Of a stretch of 64,000 bases of DNA, positions 1 to 10,743 are shown piece after piece (within the stretch, counting starts at the first letter, position 1; every line of letters begins with the position of its first letter). This stretch comes from Takakia lepidozioides (Eukaryota > Streptophyta > Takakiopsida > Takakiales > Takakiaceae): positions 14,940,001 to 15,004,000 of the forward strand of contig CM060732.1 in the NCBI GenBank assembly GCA_030704615.1. Reading direction: 5' to 3'. A program made the position numbers and the translations under genes. The notes under the pieces were generated by a model. It made no database searches. It saw only the letters and a program-made list of their open reading frames with translations, and was not told the DNA's origin.

Positions 1-36
1 GATCCGGCTGCAGTCTAATGGCCAACTGATGCCGTG

Positions 37-290
37 TCATGCCCGAGCCTGCTCTGATCCTCCCAGAGATGTCTGTATCTGGAAAGGACAAGGCTCCATA
101 TCCGCCTCCATGAGGCCCAAACCTGCAATAGCAGCTCTGCCCAACATCAGTGGCTGAGCTCCCGAGTCCAACAAGACCCGCAGTGGCCGGTACTTCTTGC
201 CTGCCGGTCCACTCAAAGTGAAAATGCCTCCCTGGTTGTCTAACAAGACAACTCCAGGTGTCACCATGGCGCGCTCAAAGGCTGGCCTAG
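37..290 (-). pseudogene. retropepsin-like aspartic protease segment
   Basis: The translated minus strand holds the motif LLDSGAQPLMLG followed by a hydrophobic GLGL stretch. The D-S-G-A core is the catalytic aspartate loop of retroviral-type aspartic proteases, which cleave the element's own polyprotein. It lies downstream of the gag-like region as expected. The frame is open to about position 37 and then stops, so the protease appears cut off from the pol domains that should follow. Confidence 0.6.
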
Positions 291-929
291 CTGGCAGCTC
301 TCAACCTGGCAGCTGCAGCTTGCCATGGCGCAGCCGTGGCAGTCTTGACCCTCAAATCCGAGGATCCCTCTGCCACTACACTCTCACAGAGTGTTGCTAC
401 TAGTCTGAACACTGCAGCTGGTCTCTCACCCCCCGCGTCGCAATCATTGTTGCCGAGAACAGTGGGGCCTGACACACAGAGGTGGCTGCCCCCAATAACC
501 ACACCGGACGCACTAGCCTTGGCAGCAGGAGTCAATGCTGCACGTGTAGCTCTCCCCAATGGCATAGTAACCTCCGCCTCGGTAACAGTCGGGCGAGAAC
601 TAGGTGCCATGGCGATGGCGTCGACACAGTCTCTGCCAATTGGAATGACTGAGGAAGCCTCGCCTGACGGCTTGCCTCCCCACGTTGTGGATCCAAATTC
701 CACCTCTGCACCTCGTGGCTCAGGAACTCGTGATGCTCCTCGAGTCACGGCTGCAGCAGACTCCACCTGCTCTAGTGGTAGCGCTGCTCCGCACATGAAT
801 CCCATGCTCCCATATCTCCTCCCTCAGGAGCAGGAGGTGGACCATCCCGCCTGGGAGCCGGTACCGCCTGAGCTATAGCCATGGCAGCGAGCCTCTGCTC
901 TAGCTGCTGAAGCCGATTGGCCATGCTTG

Positions 930-2174
930 GTCAACACCCTGACCTCCGCGTCCTTGGCATGTGGAGCTTGCCCTTGGCCTGCACCTCGTGCCCGACCACC
1001 TCGTCCTCTTGGGCTGGTCCACCTCGCCTCCGGCCACCATTGTTCCCTTGGAACTGGCCTGGGCGCAACTCAGGATGCAAGTCATAACACTGGGCATCTC
1101 CATGCCCATACTTGCCACAATGCCCACACTGCAACTGTGCAGGCTGTGCTTGTGCCGGCCTTTTGCCACTCTCTGGGCAATCTCTCTGACATGGGGTCCT
1201 CCACATGTCCAACATATCACCCCTGGTTGTTGTTGGCCTGCAAAAGATGCCACGGGCCTCTGCACCTGAGGTCCCCTTAAGCTCCATGGAACTTGGCTGG
1301 GCAAACCTGCCCCCCTGACCACTGTTGGGCAGTCCCTTGTGCCTGTGGGCTGACAGCTGTGCCCCATGCAGGCATGTCCTTGCCAAATCCAATTGTAACA
1401 ACTCGCTCCTCCACCATGTTGAGCTCAATCTGCTCAGCCAGCAGAAACACATCTGCTAATGTGGTTGGGCTGCTTGTAACAGGGTGCATCTCGCACCCTT
1501 CTCTTGAGCTCCTTGTCCAGATTCCATACCAAAATTGGATTGCCTGAGCTTCAGTAAACCCCTTGGGTCACACTATCAAGCGCCTCATACGAGTGGTACG
1601 CCTCTCGCAGGCTCCACTGGGTTTGCGCTGGAAGTCTTGCAAACTTCGCAGCTTCTCTGTCCTACACCTTGGTAGTTCCTCCGCAACTCCTGGAAGAACT
1701 CCACCACCGGGTTGAATCTAGGCACATGTGTTGTAGTCGTGGCAGGAGGAGTAGTAGCACCTTTTGAACTGGTCCACCTGCAGAAGTTCACACTACTTGC
1801 TCACTACTAGTGCTGGCAGTGGGAGCTATGGTAGTGATGCAGCTACTGTCGCGTCATGCCTCGAGTAATGGAGACGTAGTCAGGTGACCAATACATCCTC
1901 CACTCCTCAATCTCTGCTTCATGTCCTCGCCTGAACTCGTGGTAATCGTCCATAGGCGGGCCTTCCAAATGCTGGAACAGTCCCTTCCAGCCATGAATGG
2001 GGTGAATAGCTGTGGATTGCGCATCTGCTGCAAATCACACCAGCTGTCGAACTCCTGGATAAAGTCATCCAACTCGATTGTGCCCACAGCTCCAGAGTAC
2101 CTACGAGGCCCCCTTGGTAGCTCCATACATCTCCTCCATGTCGTCCCACAACAATGGCGAATGAAAGTGCACAC
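930..2174 (-). pseudogene. gag-like region with CCHC zinc knuckle
   Basis: The N-terminal part (about 1,900-2,174) translates into a gag-like helical segment with the text ELDDFIQEFDSWCDL, and about 1,090-1,135 encodes a perfect CX2CX4HX4C knuckle (CGHCGKYGHGDAQC) that would bind packaged RNA. A basic GRRRGG tract follows the knuckle. At least three frame changes separate these parts, so no full gag could be made. The family match rests on motif order and the knuckle; the capsid-like part is an inference. Confidence 0.6.
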
Positions 2175-2872
2175 CTGTTGATGAAGCCTTCGAGTCTGTG
2201 TCTGACTCTACAGTAATTGAGGGTGGCGGTGAAGGTGGTCTGAACCGAATACCTTGTCTTGTGAACCCACTCTCACTGTACTGCCTGTAGCCGTACTCCC
2301 CTCAAAACCCTTGGGTAACTCCGTAATGACACTCACAATGTGCACCTCCTCCACGTGATACTATAAGGCTCTAGTACTAATCTAATAGTGACACGGGTGG
2401 GCACCTGTTGCAGTCTAAGGGTCATATCCCAATGGCTCAGGGCACCTGCACCTGCATCCACCGCAAGAACTCCTATGGTTGGCTGGTCATCAACCCAGCC
2501 TCACCATAGAAGAAACACTGGTGGTCTTGCTGGTCATCACTCCAGCCTCACCACCGACAACATACTCTAGGATTGACCGGTGATCAAATCCGCCTAATCC
2601 CTATGAAAGCAAGCGCCCACACAAAACCAACATGGCGCACAGTCAAGCATGCAGGTGTTGGGGGGGATCCAAACACAAGAAATCAAAACATCAACACCCC
2701 CACACCAAAATCCAGCTGCAATGCTGATCCTGCAGAATATCACAGCCCAAAACCCCAGACTGACTGGCCTCCACCAAGAGAGGCTTTGGCAACTACGAGT
2801 ACAAGGTAATGAAAATAGTACAGAGATGGAGGGGAAGAATAGAAGCCCGCCCAAGCAAGATCTAATCCTGAT
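2175..2872. other. no gene seen
   Basis: Only short, unsupported frames occur. A small imperfect direct repeat (about 2,475-2,560) repeats a GCTGGTCATCA...CCAGCCTCACCA segment twice. This may be the 5' leader of the retrotransposon to the left. Confidence 0.4.
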
Positions 2873-3622
2873 CTATGCTATCAACTTCCAGACTTCTCTC
2901 AAAGTGCCTCGCTCTTCTTGATGGTAAGGTGTAGGAGGTATATCTATGTCCAGAAACCTGCCACTAACCTTGTCCCAAGCTACAGTAGCTCGCTCTAACC
3001 AACCCTCCTCCTCTTTCTGCCAGGTAGAGACAAAGCAACACTCTGTTATCTCCCGCTCACTGAACACTAAAGAAAACAAAGGTAGGGTCTGATAGTCTCT
3101 CAACTCGAAAGCTTTGAGACGGTTGCGGGTGTCCTCATTGCAAATGATTGCATCTCCTTCAAACAGAACAAACTTGTCCTCACTAATGAACCCCAGCTCG
3201 TGGTTGCCTTGTGCAGAGCGTGTCCGGTTGCAACGCTGTCTGATTGCACAAACTTGTGTAGCTCCTGCTCCTCTACTCCAGTACACCACGGCCTTGTGGC
3301 TGAACACCTTGGTCCCCGGGGCTGTCTTTGGCTGTGTTCCAAGCCTAGCTTTCACCCACTTTGGTATTTCACCTACAGCTGCAGAACTGCTGGCTCCAAC
3401 AGAGTTCTGACTGTCCAAAGCGCTATTGAGGCCCTCAACGCCAACTACAGCAGACTGTTGTCTACTGCTAATGCCTGACTCCCAGTATGCAATCAACTCG
3501 TCTAACTGTTCTCTACTCAAATCAGTCTGAGTTCCTTGGGAAACATAAATCTTCTCCCCTTGTGTGCACAGGCTAAGAGATGAGACCTGCCCTTCAATTA
3601 CGTCCTCATTTCCCCCAGCCAT
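2873..3622 (-). CDS. hypothetical protein, 249 codons
   Basis: A single open minus-strand frame of 249 codons begins MAGGNEDVIEG and ends VWKLIA. I do not recognise a family. The N-terminal third is Ser/Gln-rich and probably disordered. The C-terminal two thirds alternate hydrophobic and charged residues and look folded, with a basic, Cys-containing patch (CAIRQRCNRTR) and an aromatic-rich end. An open frame of this length in a region otherwise full of stops is unlikely by chance. It could be an exon-like accessory frame of the neighbouring retrotransposon or a retained host exon. An AT-rich tract follows its start codon on the upstream side (about 3,715-3,800). Confidence 0.45.
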   Translation of the reverse strand: MAGGNEDVIEGQVSSLSLCTQGEKIYVSQGTQTDLSREQLDELIAYWESGISSRQQSAVVGVEGLNSALDSQNSVGASSSAAVGEIPKWVKARLGTQPKTAPGTKVFSHKAVVYWSRGAGATQVCAIRQRCNRTRSAQGNHELGFISEDKFVLFEGDAIICNEDTRNRLKAFELRDYQTLPLFSLVFSEREITECCFVSTWQKEEEGWLERATVAWDKVSGRFLDIDIPPTPYHQEERGTLREVWKLIA

Positions 3623-3906
3623 ACAAGGAGTACATCCCCAGATTTATCTCTCATGTAGACCAGAACAGGTTCTAGAAACAGGATTGTGGATCTTTCATGG
3701 CACACTCACACCTTCTTTTTTTCTTTTTTTAAAAAAATTAATAAATTTTATAATAAGACAACAAATACAAAGAAAACTCTTTTAAAATAAAAATAAAAAT
3801 ACTTGTCTTGGTTCCTGTTCCCAGGTTATCTACAGGTTCCCAAACATGTTCATGTAGTTCTCACAGTCTGGATTCACCCCTCCTCTCGTTCTGTGCTCTT
3901 ATGATG

Positions 3907-4061
3907 TGGCAGTGCGTGGGATGTGAAGGTCGGTGATGCGGGTCTTGGCCTTTCTGTCAAGGAGAACGTGAGAAGGCTTCAGATCAATACACCCTGTGCT
4001 CCGGGCACTCAGGATGTAGGTATACCAACGCGCGTTTGTTACACCGATGGCAACGTTGAGT
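3907..4061 (-). pseudogene. receptor-like kinase catalytic-loop relic
   Basis: A 50-codon minus-strand stretch reads RLNVAIGVTNARW, then GCIDLKPSHVLLD, then a TRITDL segment. This matches the order of a plant LRR receptor-like kinase around the catalytic loop: the IA-x-GVA helix, the (H)xDLKPSNVLLD loop with catalytic Asp and Lys, and the region leading to the DFG. The His/Arg before Asp is replaced by Ile, the loop Asn by His and DFG is DLH, so activity is not expected. Stops occur on both sides. It is a fragment of a decayed kinase gene. Confidence 0.6.
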
Positions 4062-6178
4062 CGATCCCTTCAGCTCATATCCCGCTCATACACCAAGTGT
4101 CACTTGGTGAATGCACAGTCTCCCACTCTCATGCTTTCCTGCAACAAACACGACCTTGAGGTTCAATCCTCCAAAACCTGAGGATCGCCAGCCTGGGAGG
4201 TTGACACTGTCAAAAAGCGCCCCTCCCTTCCAGCAAATGGCCTAAGATCTGGTGACCTCGTCAATCCTCCCCTGGACTGCTCTTGCTTGGCCTTTCTCCC
4301 AGCTGCCTGCACCTGTCACTGTGTTTCTGCCTGACATTTGACTACCCTCCCAAGAATGTAGAAGTCCCTAAGATTCTCCGTCTGCCGCTGAAGCACTGCG
4401 GCAGTCAGGCTTTGCCCTGGTGTCACCTTCACCTCCCCACCTTTCTTCATGGCTTCAATCACTTCTTTAAACTGCTCATAGTTATGGACAGCCCCAACAG
4501 GCTGAATGTGGTTAGTAATGGGGGGTGTTTTCTGGGTAGTGTGATGCTCAAGGTCTCGCTTTGGGAGCCTTGACTACTGATCGGGTTGCTGGTGCGGTCG
4601 TGACGGAATTCCGCCTGGGAGGTGGACGTGGGCTGACCGTTGCATGTGGCTGTCGAAGAAAAGGAATTGGTCCGTGAGAAGCCTTGGAAGAAGCCGGTCT
4701 TACTTGCTGCACCAATACAAGTATTGCCCATTTAATGTCCTCTCTCTTCCTCTCTCCCCACCTTAGCTCCTGGAAGAACTGTCCCCCAGTCTGTATGTCT
4801 TCTCTCTTCTGTGCGTTAGCCTACACGGTTTTTTACGCACGGGAAGCAACCAACTGCACACTGCAGACTCTTTAAGAGAGAACGGACTAACAGGCGAAAA
4901 CTCAAGCCCGTGACGTTCTTCCTAGAGAAGCGACCCTGCCACCCATTCGCCAACACCAGGTCTTCTGCAAAGTAGCATAAGGACGGACACTAGATGCCAC
5001 AACAACTGTACTCAGCACTGGGCATGAGTTCCGCCTTCAGCAACACGGAGACTCTTATCTCTCCAGCGTACTCCGATACCATCGCTCCGACATCCACAGC
5101 CACTGCCTTTGCGCAGTCAAACACGGAAATTTCCCTCTACAAAACCCGCTCATTAGTGCATCTTCTCACGCTTCCCCGTCGTACACACGCCCCGGTCACA
5201 CAGAGAGGCTTCGCAGGAGCTTCCTCCCATCCGCCATCTCACTTGCGTGGTATGAACAAGACAACTGGTGCTGGCTGGTCTACAGTCTATTTCCTAAGTA
5301 GACACTGCTCATCCACACATGCCTGCTCGGGCACACCCTGCAAGACTTCGGAGCAAATCCCCTCGCGCAACAGTTCGGGATTTGACTAACACGTCGGTGC
5401 AGCAACAACCGCCTGGCACCTTCAGTTATCAGAGGATTGCGACATAGCCTGTTGTGTAAACCGAGCACACAACCCAGTTGACTAGCATCTCAACCCCAGC
5501 CTTTCCCTAGCCTCCCTGACAAATGGGAGCACATGACGCGGTTACAGAGTTCGTCTCCATGCGCGCAGGCTGCAGTGTGAAGAAGCTTGAAAGTGGCAGG
5601 CAGCCATGGCCGAGCTGCTGTCGTGCTTCAACCACTCTACCTATACCCCCCGAGTCCCACCATTGCGACTGAGGATGTGAGATGAACTCCAGCTAGCGCC
5701 GTTCTATGCTCATTGCTTGAGCTGTGTACAAGACCATGACCATCTATATTATAATAGTGCTTAAAAAAACAAAAACATCATATCTAGCTTAGCATTGGAA
5801 AACTAGATAGAGCTCATCTCTCTCGAGTGATAAGAAAACCAAAGAACACACTGTTGACACAAAACATGAAAACCAAAACCATCACTCTTTGAAATAGTAG
5901 TTGAGCCAGGGGCACCCCAAGCTATGGGGACTCTACCCCACAACAACCTACACTCCCATCATGAGTACACTCAGATCTAAACGCATGCAGGAGCTCGGTC
6001 GCACAGGCTCAACTCGAGAGAGATGAGCTACGCGACTGCCGCTCTCGTAAGATAAGGCCGTTCAGGTGTCAAACTAAACTTGACACCTGATTTAACACTT
6101 GACCTAAATCCAAGTGTTAAATACAAATAACTAGCTTTATTCTAGTTCTTTTCACACTGTGCTTATTTAACTTGACAT
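4062..6178. other. no supported gene
   Basis: Short frames occur on both strands but none shows motif content or coding structure. Around 6,065-6,125 a short inverted arrangement (TCAAACT...TTGACACCTGATT, then AACACTTGA) precedes the GC-rich repeats. Confidence 0.4.
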
Positions 6179-6901
6179 ATCGTTCCTCGAGACACCCACA
6201 GGGCTGATGAAGCGGACCACCTCCATATTGATTTCCTGGGCGGTCCACGTTGGCGCTCGGCGGTCAAGGGCTGGCGGTCTGGGCTAGGGCCCGCGGGTGG
6301 GCCGGTTTGACAAGAGAATGGGCGACCGGCGGTGTCGTTGCCCGGCGGGTCGGGAAGCGAACAGGGTAACGGTGGGCGACGGCTTCATCGGTTGCCTCTA
6401 CGGCAGGGCGACCGCCCCAGAGTTCAGCATTTTTGAGAAACACGCGGCGACCGTCCGAAAATGGAGGCTCCCGGTGATACCTCTTAAAAGATGTACGATG
6501 TGACTCACGGACCATGCCTCTGCTGTGTCCTTGGAACTGGGCATGGACTTACAAGCGATACCACGGTAGGGATGTAGACAGTGGATTCCAGACTATACCT
6601 CTGCTGGTGTATGCAATAGGGCGACGATTTACAAGTGATACCTCTGCAAGGGTGTGCGCTGCAAGTATCGTTCCTCGAGACACCCACAGGGCTGACGAAG
6701 CGGACCGCCTCCATATCGATTTCCTGGGCGGTCCACATCGGCGCTCAGCAATCCCGGCTGGCGGTCCGGGCAAGGGCCCGCGGGTGGGCCAGTTCGACAA
6801 GAGAATGGGCGACCGGTGGTGTCGTCGCCCGACGAGTCGGGAAGCGGACATAGTAACGGTGGGCGACGGCTTCGTCGGTCGCCTCTACGGCGGGGCGACC
6901 G
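6179..6901 (+). repeat. two direct copies of a ~235-bp GC-rich unit, 488 bp apart
   Basis: Copy 1 (6,179 to about 6,412) and copy 2 (6,667 to about 6,901) both start ATCGTTCCTCGAGACACCC and end in a GGCGACGGCTTC...GGGCGACCGC segment, differing at scattered bases. The spacer (about 6,510-6,660) itself repeats a short TTACAAGYGATACC motif. The unit is rich in GGCGAC/GTCGCC. Overlapping frames on both strands arise from the GC-rich repeats and are not taken as genes. This may be the end of an unrecognised transposon. Confidence 0.75.
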
Positions 6902-7111
6902 CTGGGGCGGTCGCCCAGGGTTAGAATGAGAGTGTCGGGCGACCGACGGTAGCAGCGTTTGCCTGAGCAAGCCCGTGGGCCCCACTTCATGCAGAGTGGC
7001 AATTGGATATGCGGGATCATGGATATGGATCCGATAATATGACATGATATGTGTGGCATGACCATGTAATGAATATGAATGCCTCTTGGAAATGGACAGT
7101 AGGTTGGGAAC

Positions 7112-7265
7112 AAGTGGGTTGTTGGAAACAACTAGTTGTTAACAAGTGGGTTGTTTGGAACAAGTGGTTGTTAACAACGAGTTGTTTGGAACAACGAGTT
7201 GTTTATTAAGTAACAATGAGTTGTTATTTAATAACAACTCGTTGTTAACAACCAGTAGTGGTTGT
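7112..7265. repeat. AACAAC/GTTGTT inverted micro-repeats
   Basis: About 150 bp are built almost wholly from GTTGTT and AACAAC in alternating orientation with short spacers (for example GGAAACAACTAGTTGTTAAC), so the strand can fold on itself in several registers. It lies between the GC-rich repeat and a longer hairpin and contains no coding frame. Confidence 0.7.
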
Positions 7266-7369
7266 TAACAAGTATGAAAGCATATTTGGAAGATGCTTTA
7301 AAGAGAAGCATATTTGGGAAGATGCTTTGGTTTGAAGCATCTTTTGGCACATCACGTTGATGTATTGGA

Positions 7370-7430
7370 GGGTGTAGATGTGGTCAAATGGTATACACTT
7401 AGTGAATACTTTTTGACCACATCTACACCC
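7370..7430. repeat. perfect 19-bp inverted repeat with 23-nt loop
   Basis: The left arm (7,370-7,388) reads GGGTGTAGATGTGGTCAAA and its exact reverse complement occupies 7,412-7,430. A second imperfect inverted arrangement of AAGCAT/ATGCTT lies just upstream (7,275-7,345). Together with the preceding GTTGTT block this gives about 300 bp of strongly self-complementary, non-coding DNA, as in a foldback element or MITE. Confidence 0.85.
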
Positions 7431-7984
7431 ATAATTGTGAAGAGCATCGCGTTGATGTTGTTATGGGTGTGACAGGGACAACGACGGGGCGGAACAGGGA
7501 CAGGGTTTGTGGTAAAAAAGTATTCCATAATCGTTTGCACAGCTGATCCATGTGGAGTGTTAGGTAGGGACTCCCTTTTTTCAAACGATTGTTCGAATGA
7601 TATGAGGCCAGTCTTCTGCTTCCTTTCTCTATTATGTGTTGTGAGATTTTTGGTTTTCTCCCTTCTGATTTGTTGTGCCACTTCTTACTCCTTTGTCCTT
7701 CTCAAGAAGCCATTCCGGCTCGATGTGCTTTGCATCCTCGTCATGGTGTCTCAAATGCAGCTTTTACTGAAAGGTTTATTATCTAACCCCTGCTCTGATA
7801 TTCTGTCCGTAAGGAAGACATTTGAGTGTACAAATTTTTGCTTAGGCCAAATTCGCAGGAATGTCATGTGATCCGACATGCGCACAGGCATGTTTCAGTT
7901 TGCAAACCAATAGGACTGCACCAAAGATGGGCAAAGAGAGAAGAGTGGGACGTTGGGTAAATTCACGATTTAGCCTGCCCTGGT
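7431..7984. other. no supported gene
   Basis: A plus-strand frame (about 7,509-7,871) is Cys- and Phe-rich without recognisable motifs and is not taken as a gene. Confidence 0.35.
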
Positions 7985-8259
7985 ACAAATAGAGAGAGAG
8001 AGAGAGAGAAAAGACTCCGGCCAAAGTTGTCGTAACTAAGAGCCACTTCGCCTCACGACTACTGCCCCCGCTGCCCCCACTCGGGGGTGGGCCCTCTCAA
8101 AAAAGGTGTCCATAGGACACTAGGAGTCTAGAGGAGCAATGGTACCGTGGGTACCTAGGGTACCTAGGGTCCCGGGAGCCAGAGAAGGGTTAGATTCAAG
8201 TTTACGTTTGTTAGTAATAATGGCTGTGAGGTGTATTGCTCTGAAACATTTATGAATGG

Positions 8260-8475
8260 AGAGGATCGGGAGTTTGAAGTTAGTGTGTAGTGCATCAATG
8301 TTGGCATTATGAATGCCTCCTCGAGTGCCAGCCATGATAACCGTCAAAGGGCCAGTGACCCAGCCCTTATGTTGAAGCGCAAGGATAAGTGGCGCGTATT
8401 TAAGCCGTTTGTCTAGCATTGAATCAGCGGGGTATCGATCATGGCAGTATGTAAATTCAATAAAGTAGATGGTGA
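8260..8475 (-). pseudogene. LINE C-terminal restriction-like endonuclease (PD-(D/E)XK-like)
   Basis: The minus-strand translation includes IYFIEFTYCHDRYPAD, then K-x2-KY and later VIMAGTRGGIH. The spacing E, then D, then K-x2-KY, then a G-x-RG strand is what LINE-encoded restriction-like endonucleases show; these nick target DNA to prime reverse transcription. It sits just after the LINE zinc-finger region and close to the 3' UTR, the usual C-terminal place. The assignment rests on pattern and position. Confidence 0.55.
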
Positions 8476-9179
8476 GGTTTGGGGTTGGAGCAGTGGGTGG
8501 GGGGGAGTTTAGGGGTAGGCCATGTACAAGCAAGATGTCTGGGCATAGTCTGGCAGGGCAGGTGCACGGGGGGTGGGAGCAAGTACAAGGGAGAAGCCAG
8601 TAGGGGACGGTGTGGTCTGGGGGTCGTCCTCGGTAAGTACCAGCATTGATTAGCGAGAACCATCTTGTCTCGGCGCGATGGAGGAGGAGTTTATGGATGT
8701 GCCAGACTGCTTGGTTATGGCGGGTTATACAAAGCCCATGGATGACCGGATGTGTACATTGGCTAAGAAGGTGTGGCCAGGTGTCGCGTTCCTGGTGGGT
8801 ATGAGACAATGCGGGGATGGGAAGAGGTGTGGCCAGAATATGTGTTTACGTTGATGTCCCATATATTGTGCGTATCAGAATTTAAGCGTCTGTTTGATTT
8901 GGGCGTCAGTAGCTGCTTTGGAGTGCCAGAAGTAGTTCGAGAGTTTGTTATGGAGCACACCGGATTGTGTCCATTTTTGTGTGTATAGTTTAGTGTGGCT
9001 AGCAGATACCGAGGTTTGCTTATTGGCTTCTCGAGTAAGGGATTTCAAAAGGTTGAGGTTGCGTATGGGTCGGGGCTCAAGGGGGTCGGGTATGGGGTGT
9101 ATTAGCCAGAATGGGTGGGTATGTGCTATGTGGATGGAATCATTGGTAGGGTCAACAGGGGGTTCGTCGGCACCTTCCT

Positions 9180-9556
9180 GGGCAAGAAGGTCGGCAGCCT
9201 CGTTCCCCCGGATACCTGTGTGTGTGCGCACTTTGATAAAGTGAATGGGTTGGTTGATGGAGATAGCTAGGTTGGCGATGGTTGTGATGAGATTACGGTC
9301 AGAGTGATAATGGTGAGAAGATGGGCAAGAGAGGTGGTTACGGATGAGAAAGAGCAAGGTGAGGCTGTCTGTGAAGATATAATGTGGAGGGGGGAATGAG
9401 GATAGTTGGGTGAGCGCTTCAAATATTGCCATTAGTTCTGCACAAAGTATAGTGGCAGGACCAGGAAGTCTGTGAGCGGAGCCCTGATTGGTAGCGGCAT
9501 GGTATACTCCATATCCTGCGTGGGAGCCATTGAGGGAGCCGTCGGTGTAGTGGGAG
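9180..9556 (-). pseudogene. LINE RNase H domain
   Basis: Three RNase H catalytic carboxylates are visible in order: HYTDGSL (Asp), CAELMAIFEAL (Glu) and IFTDSLTLLFL (Asp), followed by the conserved VRTHTGIRGNEAADLLA helix that carries the His and final Asp. The domain removes the RNA strand of the element's RNA-DNA hybrid. It begins in a different frame from the preceding segment, so this copy is not translatable as one chain. The second LINE fragment (48.7-49.7 kb) carries a close homologue. Confidence 0.85.
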
Positions 9557-9987
9557 TGGGATGGCGGATATTTGGGAGGTATAGATTGGCAGTAGGATGG
9601 GAGGAGCGGGGGAGCGTAGGAGGGGCAGGGGACGGGCGCGGTAACGTCTTATTCCATGCCTTGTTTAAGTTAATCCTAGGGAGTGGGCCAGGTGGAATTG
9701 TGAGGACTGGGTGTGTGAGATGCTGGGGGTAGATGGTGGTTTTTAGCTTGTGAGTGCGCTTAAGGAGTTGATCTAGTAGGGCAGGGAAGGTGGGAGGTAT
9801 GGTGAAATGTGTGGTATTTTGGACATGAAGAATAAGGGTAAGGGTGGGTTCTTTGTAACGAAGGTATTTGGGGAGGGGTGGGGTGTGGATGTACCGGAGT
9901 TGGTTAGGTTTGATAGCGGCGAGGAGTGTTACACGGGTGTTACACCGGGTGGGAATTGTAGGAGGGGGTGGGGACTGTTGGGTAGCT

Positions 9988-10264
9988 TTTGGTGAGTGAG
10001 TAAAAGGATCGTGACGCTTGATGGGGAGGATTGTGTGGCCATACGGGCCCATTGGAGGGCCTCATGTGTGAGGGGGCCTGAAGGGGGGTTGGCAAATCCC
10101 CTCCCTGCCCATGCGTGTTGGGTGGCATGTCCGGTGGCTCCGAAGATGGAGTCCCGGGGGTGGGGGCTAGCAAAAGTTGTGATTTCCATCGGGCACGTAA
10201 GCGGACTGGAATAATATGAATGAGTGAGTCCAAAAGTGGTAATGAGCAGAGAGAGGATATCCAG
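9988..10264 (-). pseudogene. Dam-type DNA adenine methyltransferase-like segment in LINE ORF
   Basis: In the same open 495-codon frame as the chromodomain-like segment, residues about 385-476 read ...FGLTHSYYSSP..., DSIFGA, WAGRGFANPPSGPL, then ALQWARMA and a hydrophobic VTILLLTH strand. The order FG-xx-D/H, SP, W-x-G-x-x-x-NPP, amphipathic helix, hydrophobic strand resembles phage-type DNA N6-adenine methyltransferases. The catalytic-type motif is NPPS, lacking the aromatic residue that normally follows NPP, so catalysis is doubtful. DIRS retroelements are known to carry a related domain; its presence in a LINE is inferred from this frame only. Confidence 0.5.
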
Positions 10265-10743
10265 GGGGATGGTAGTATGAGCAAATGCTTGTGTTAGTTT
10301 TGTCAGGGAACGGGGTTTTTTGGGAGGAGTGTCTTGGAGGTAGCGGGTAGCAAGCCAACTGAGTTCAGTAGCGAAGTCTTGTCGGGGTGGGTGGATTTGA
10401 GCGTCACAGGGGGAGGAAGTAGAGTATTTAGCCCATAGCCAAGCTAGTCTGTCATTGGGAATGAGGCCAAGAAAACGGCCGTTGAAGGTGTAGATAGTTG
10501 ACATGCGAGGGCCTTGACAGATTGTGGGGGAGGTGTGCAGGATATCCTTATCTGGATTGCATTCAGTAATGTGTTTGTGTACGTTGGGGGCGGTAAGTGG
10601 TTGATGTACGTGTCGAGCATCTTTGGGTTGGGTTTGGGAGATATGTTGTTGGTGGGTATGCGCGAGGTAGTTAGTGTCGGTACGTTTGTGGAATGCAGTG
10701 AGGAGTGTGAGATTGTGGGCGGGGTCGCAGTCGTCATGTGAGC

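Larger units (their letters stand above)
1..2174 (-). mobile_element. LTR-retrotransposon fragment (gag-protease), cut by window edge
   Basis: Read on the minus strand, a gag-like region with a zinc knuckle is followed by a retropepsin-like segment, the order expected of an LTR retrotransposon polyprotein. Frames change several times and no single frame spans the region, so the copy is decayed. Reverse transcriptase, integrase and LTRs are not in the window; they would lie left of position 1. The absence of any pol domain here prevents a firm Ty3 versus Ty1 assignment, although a single CX2CX4HX4C knuckle just before a DSGA protease is common in Ty3/gypsy elements. Confidence 0.7.

Noticed and set aside
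336-878. Plus-strand 180-codon frame
   Set aside because: Antisense to the retrotransposon gag-protease region, Ser/Pro/Ala-rich and without motifs.
6264-7131. Arg/Pro-rich frames on both strands of the GC-rich repeat
   Set aside because: Low-complexity products of GC-rich direct repeats with no motif and no consistent coding strand.
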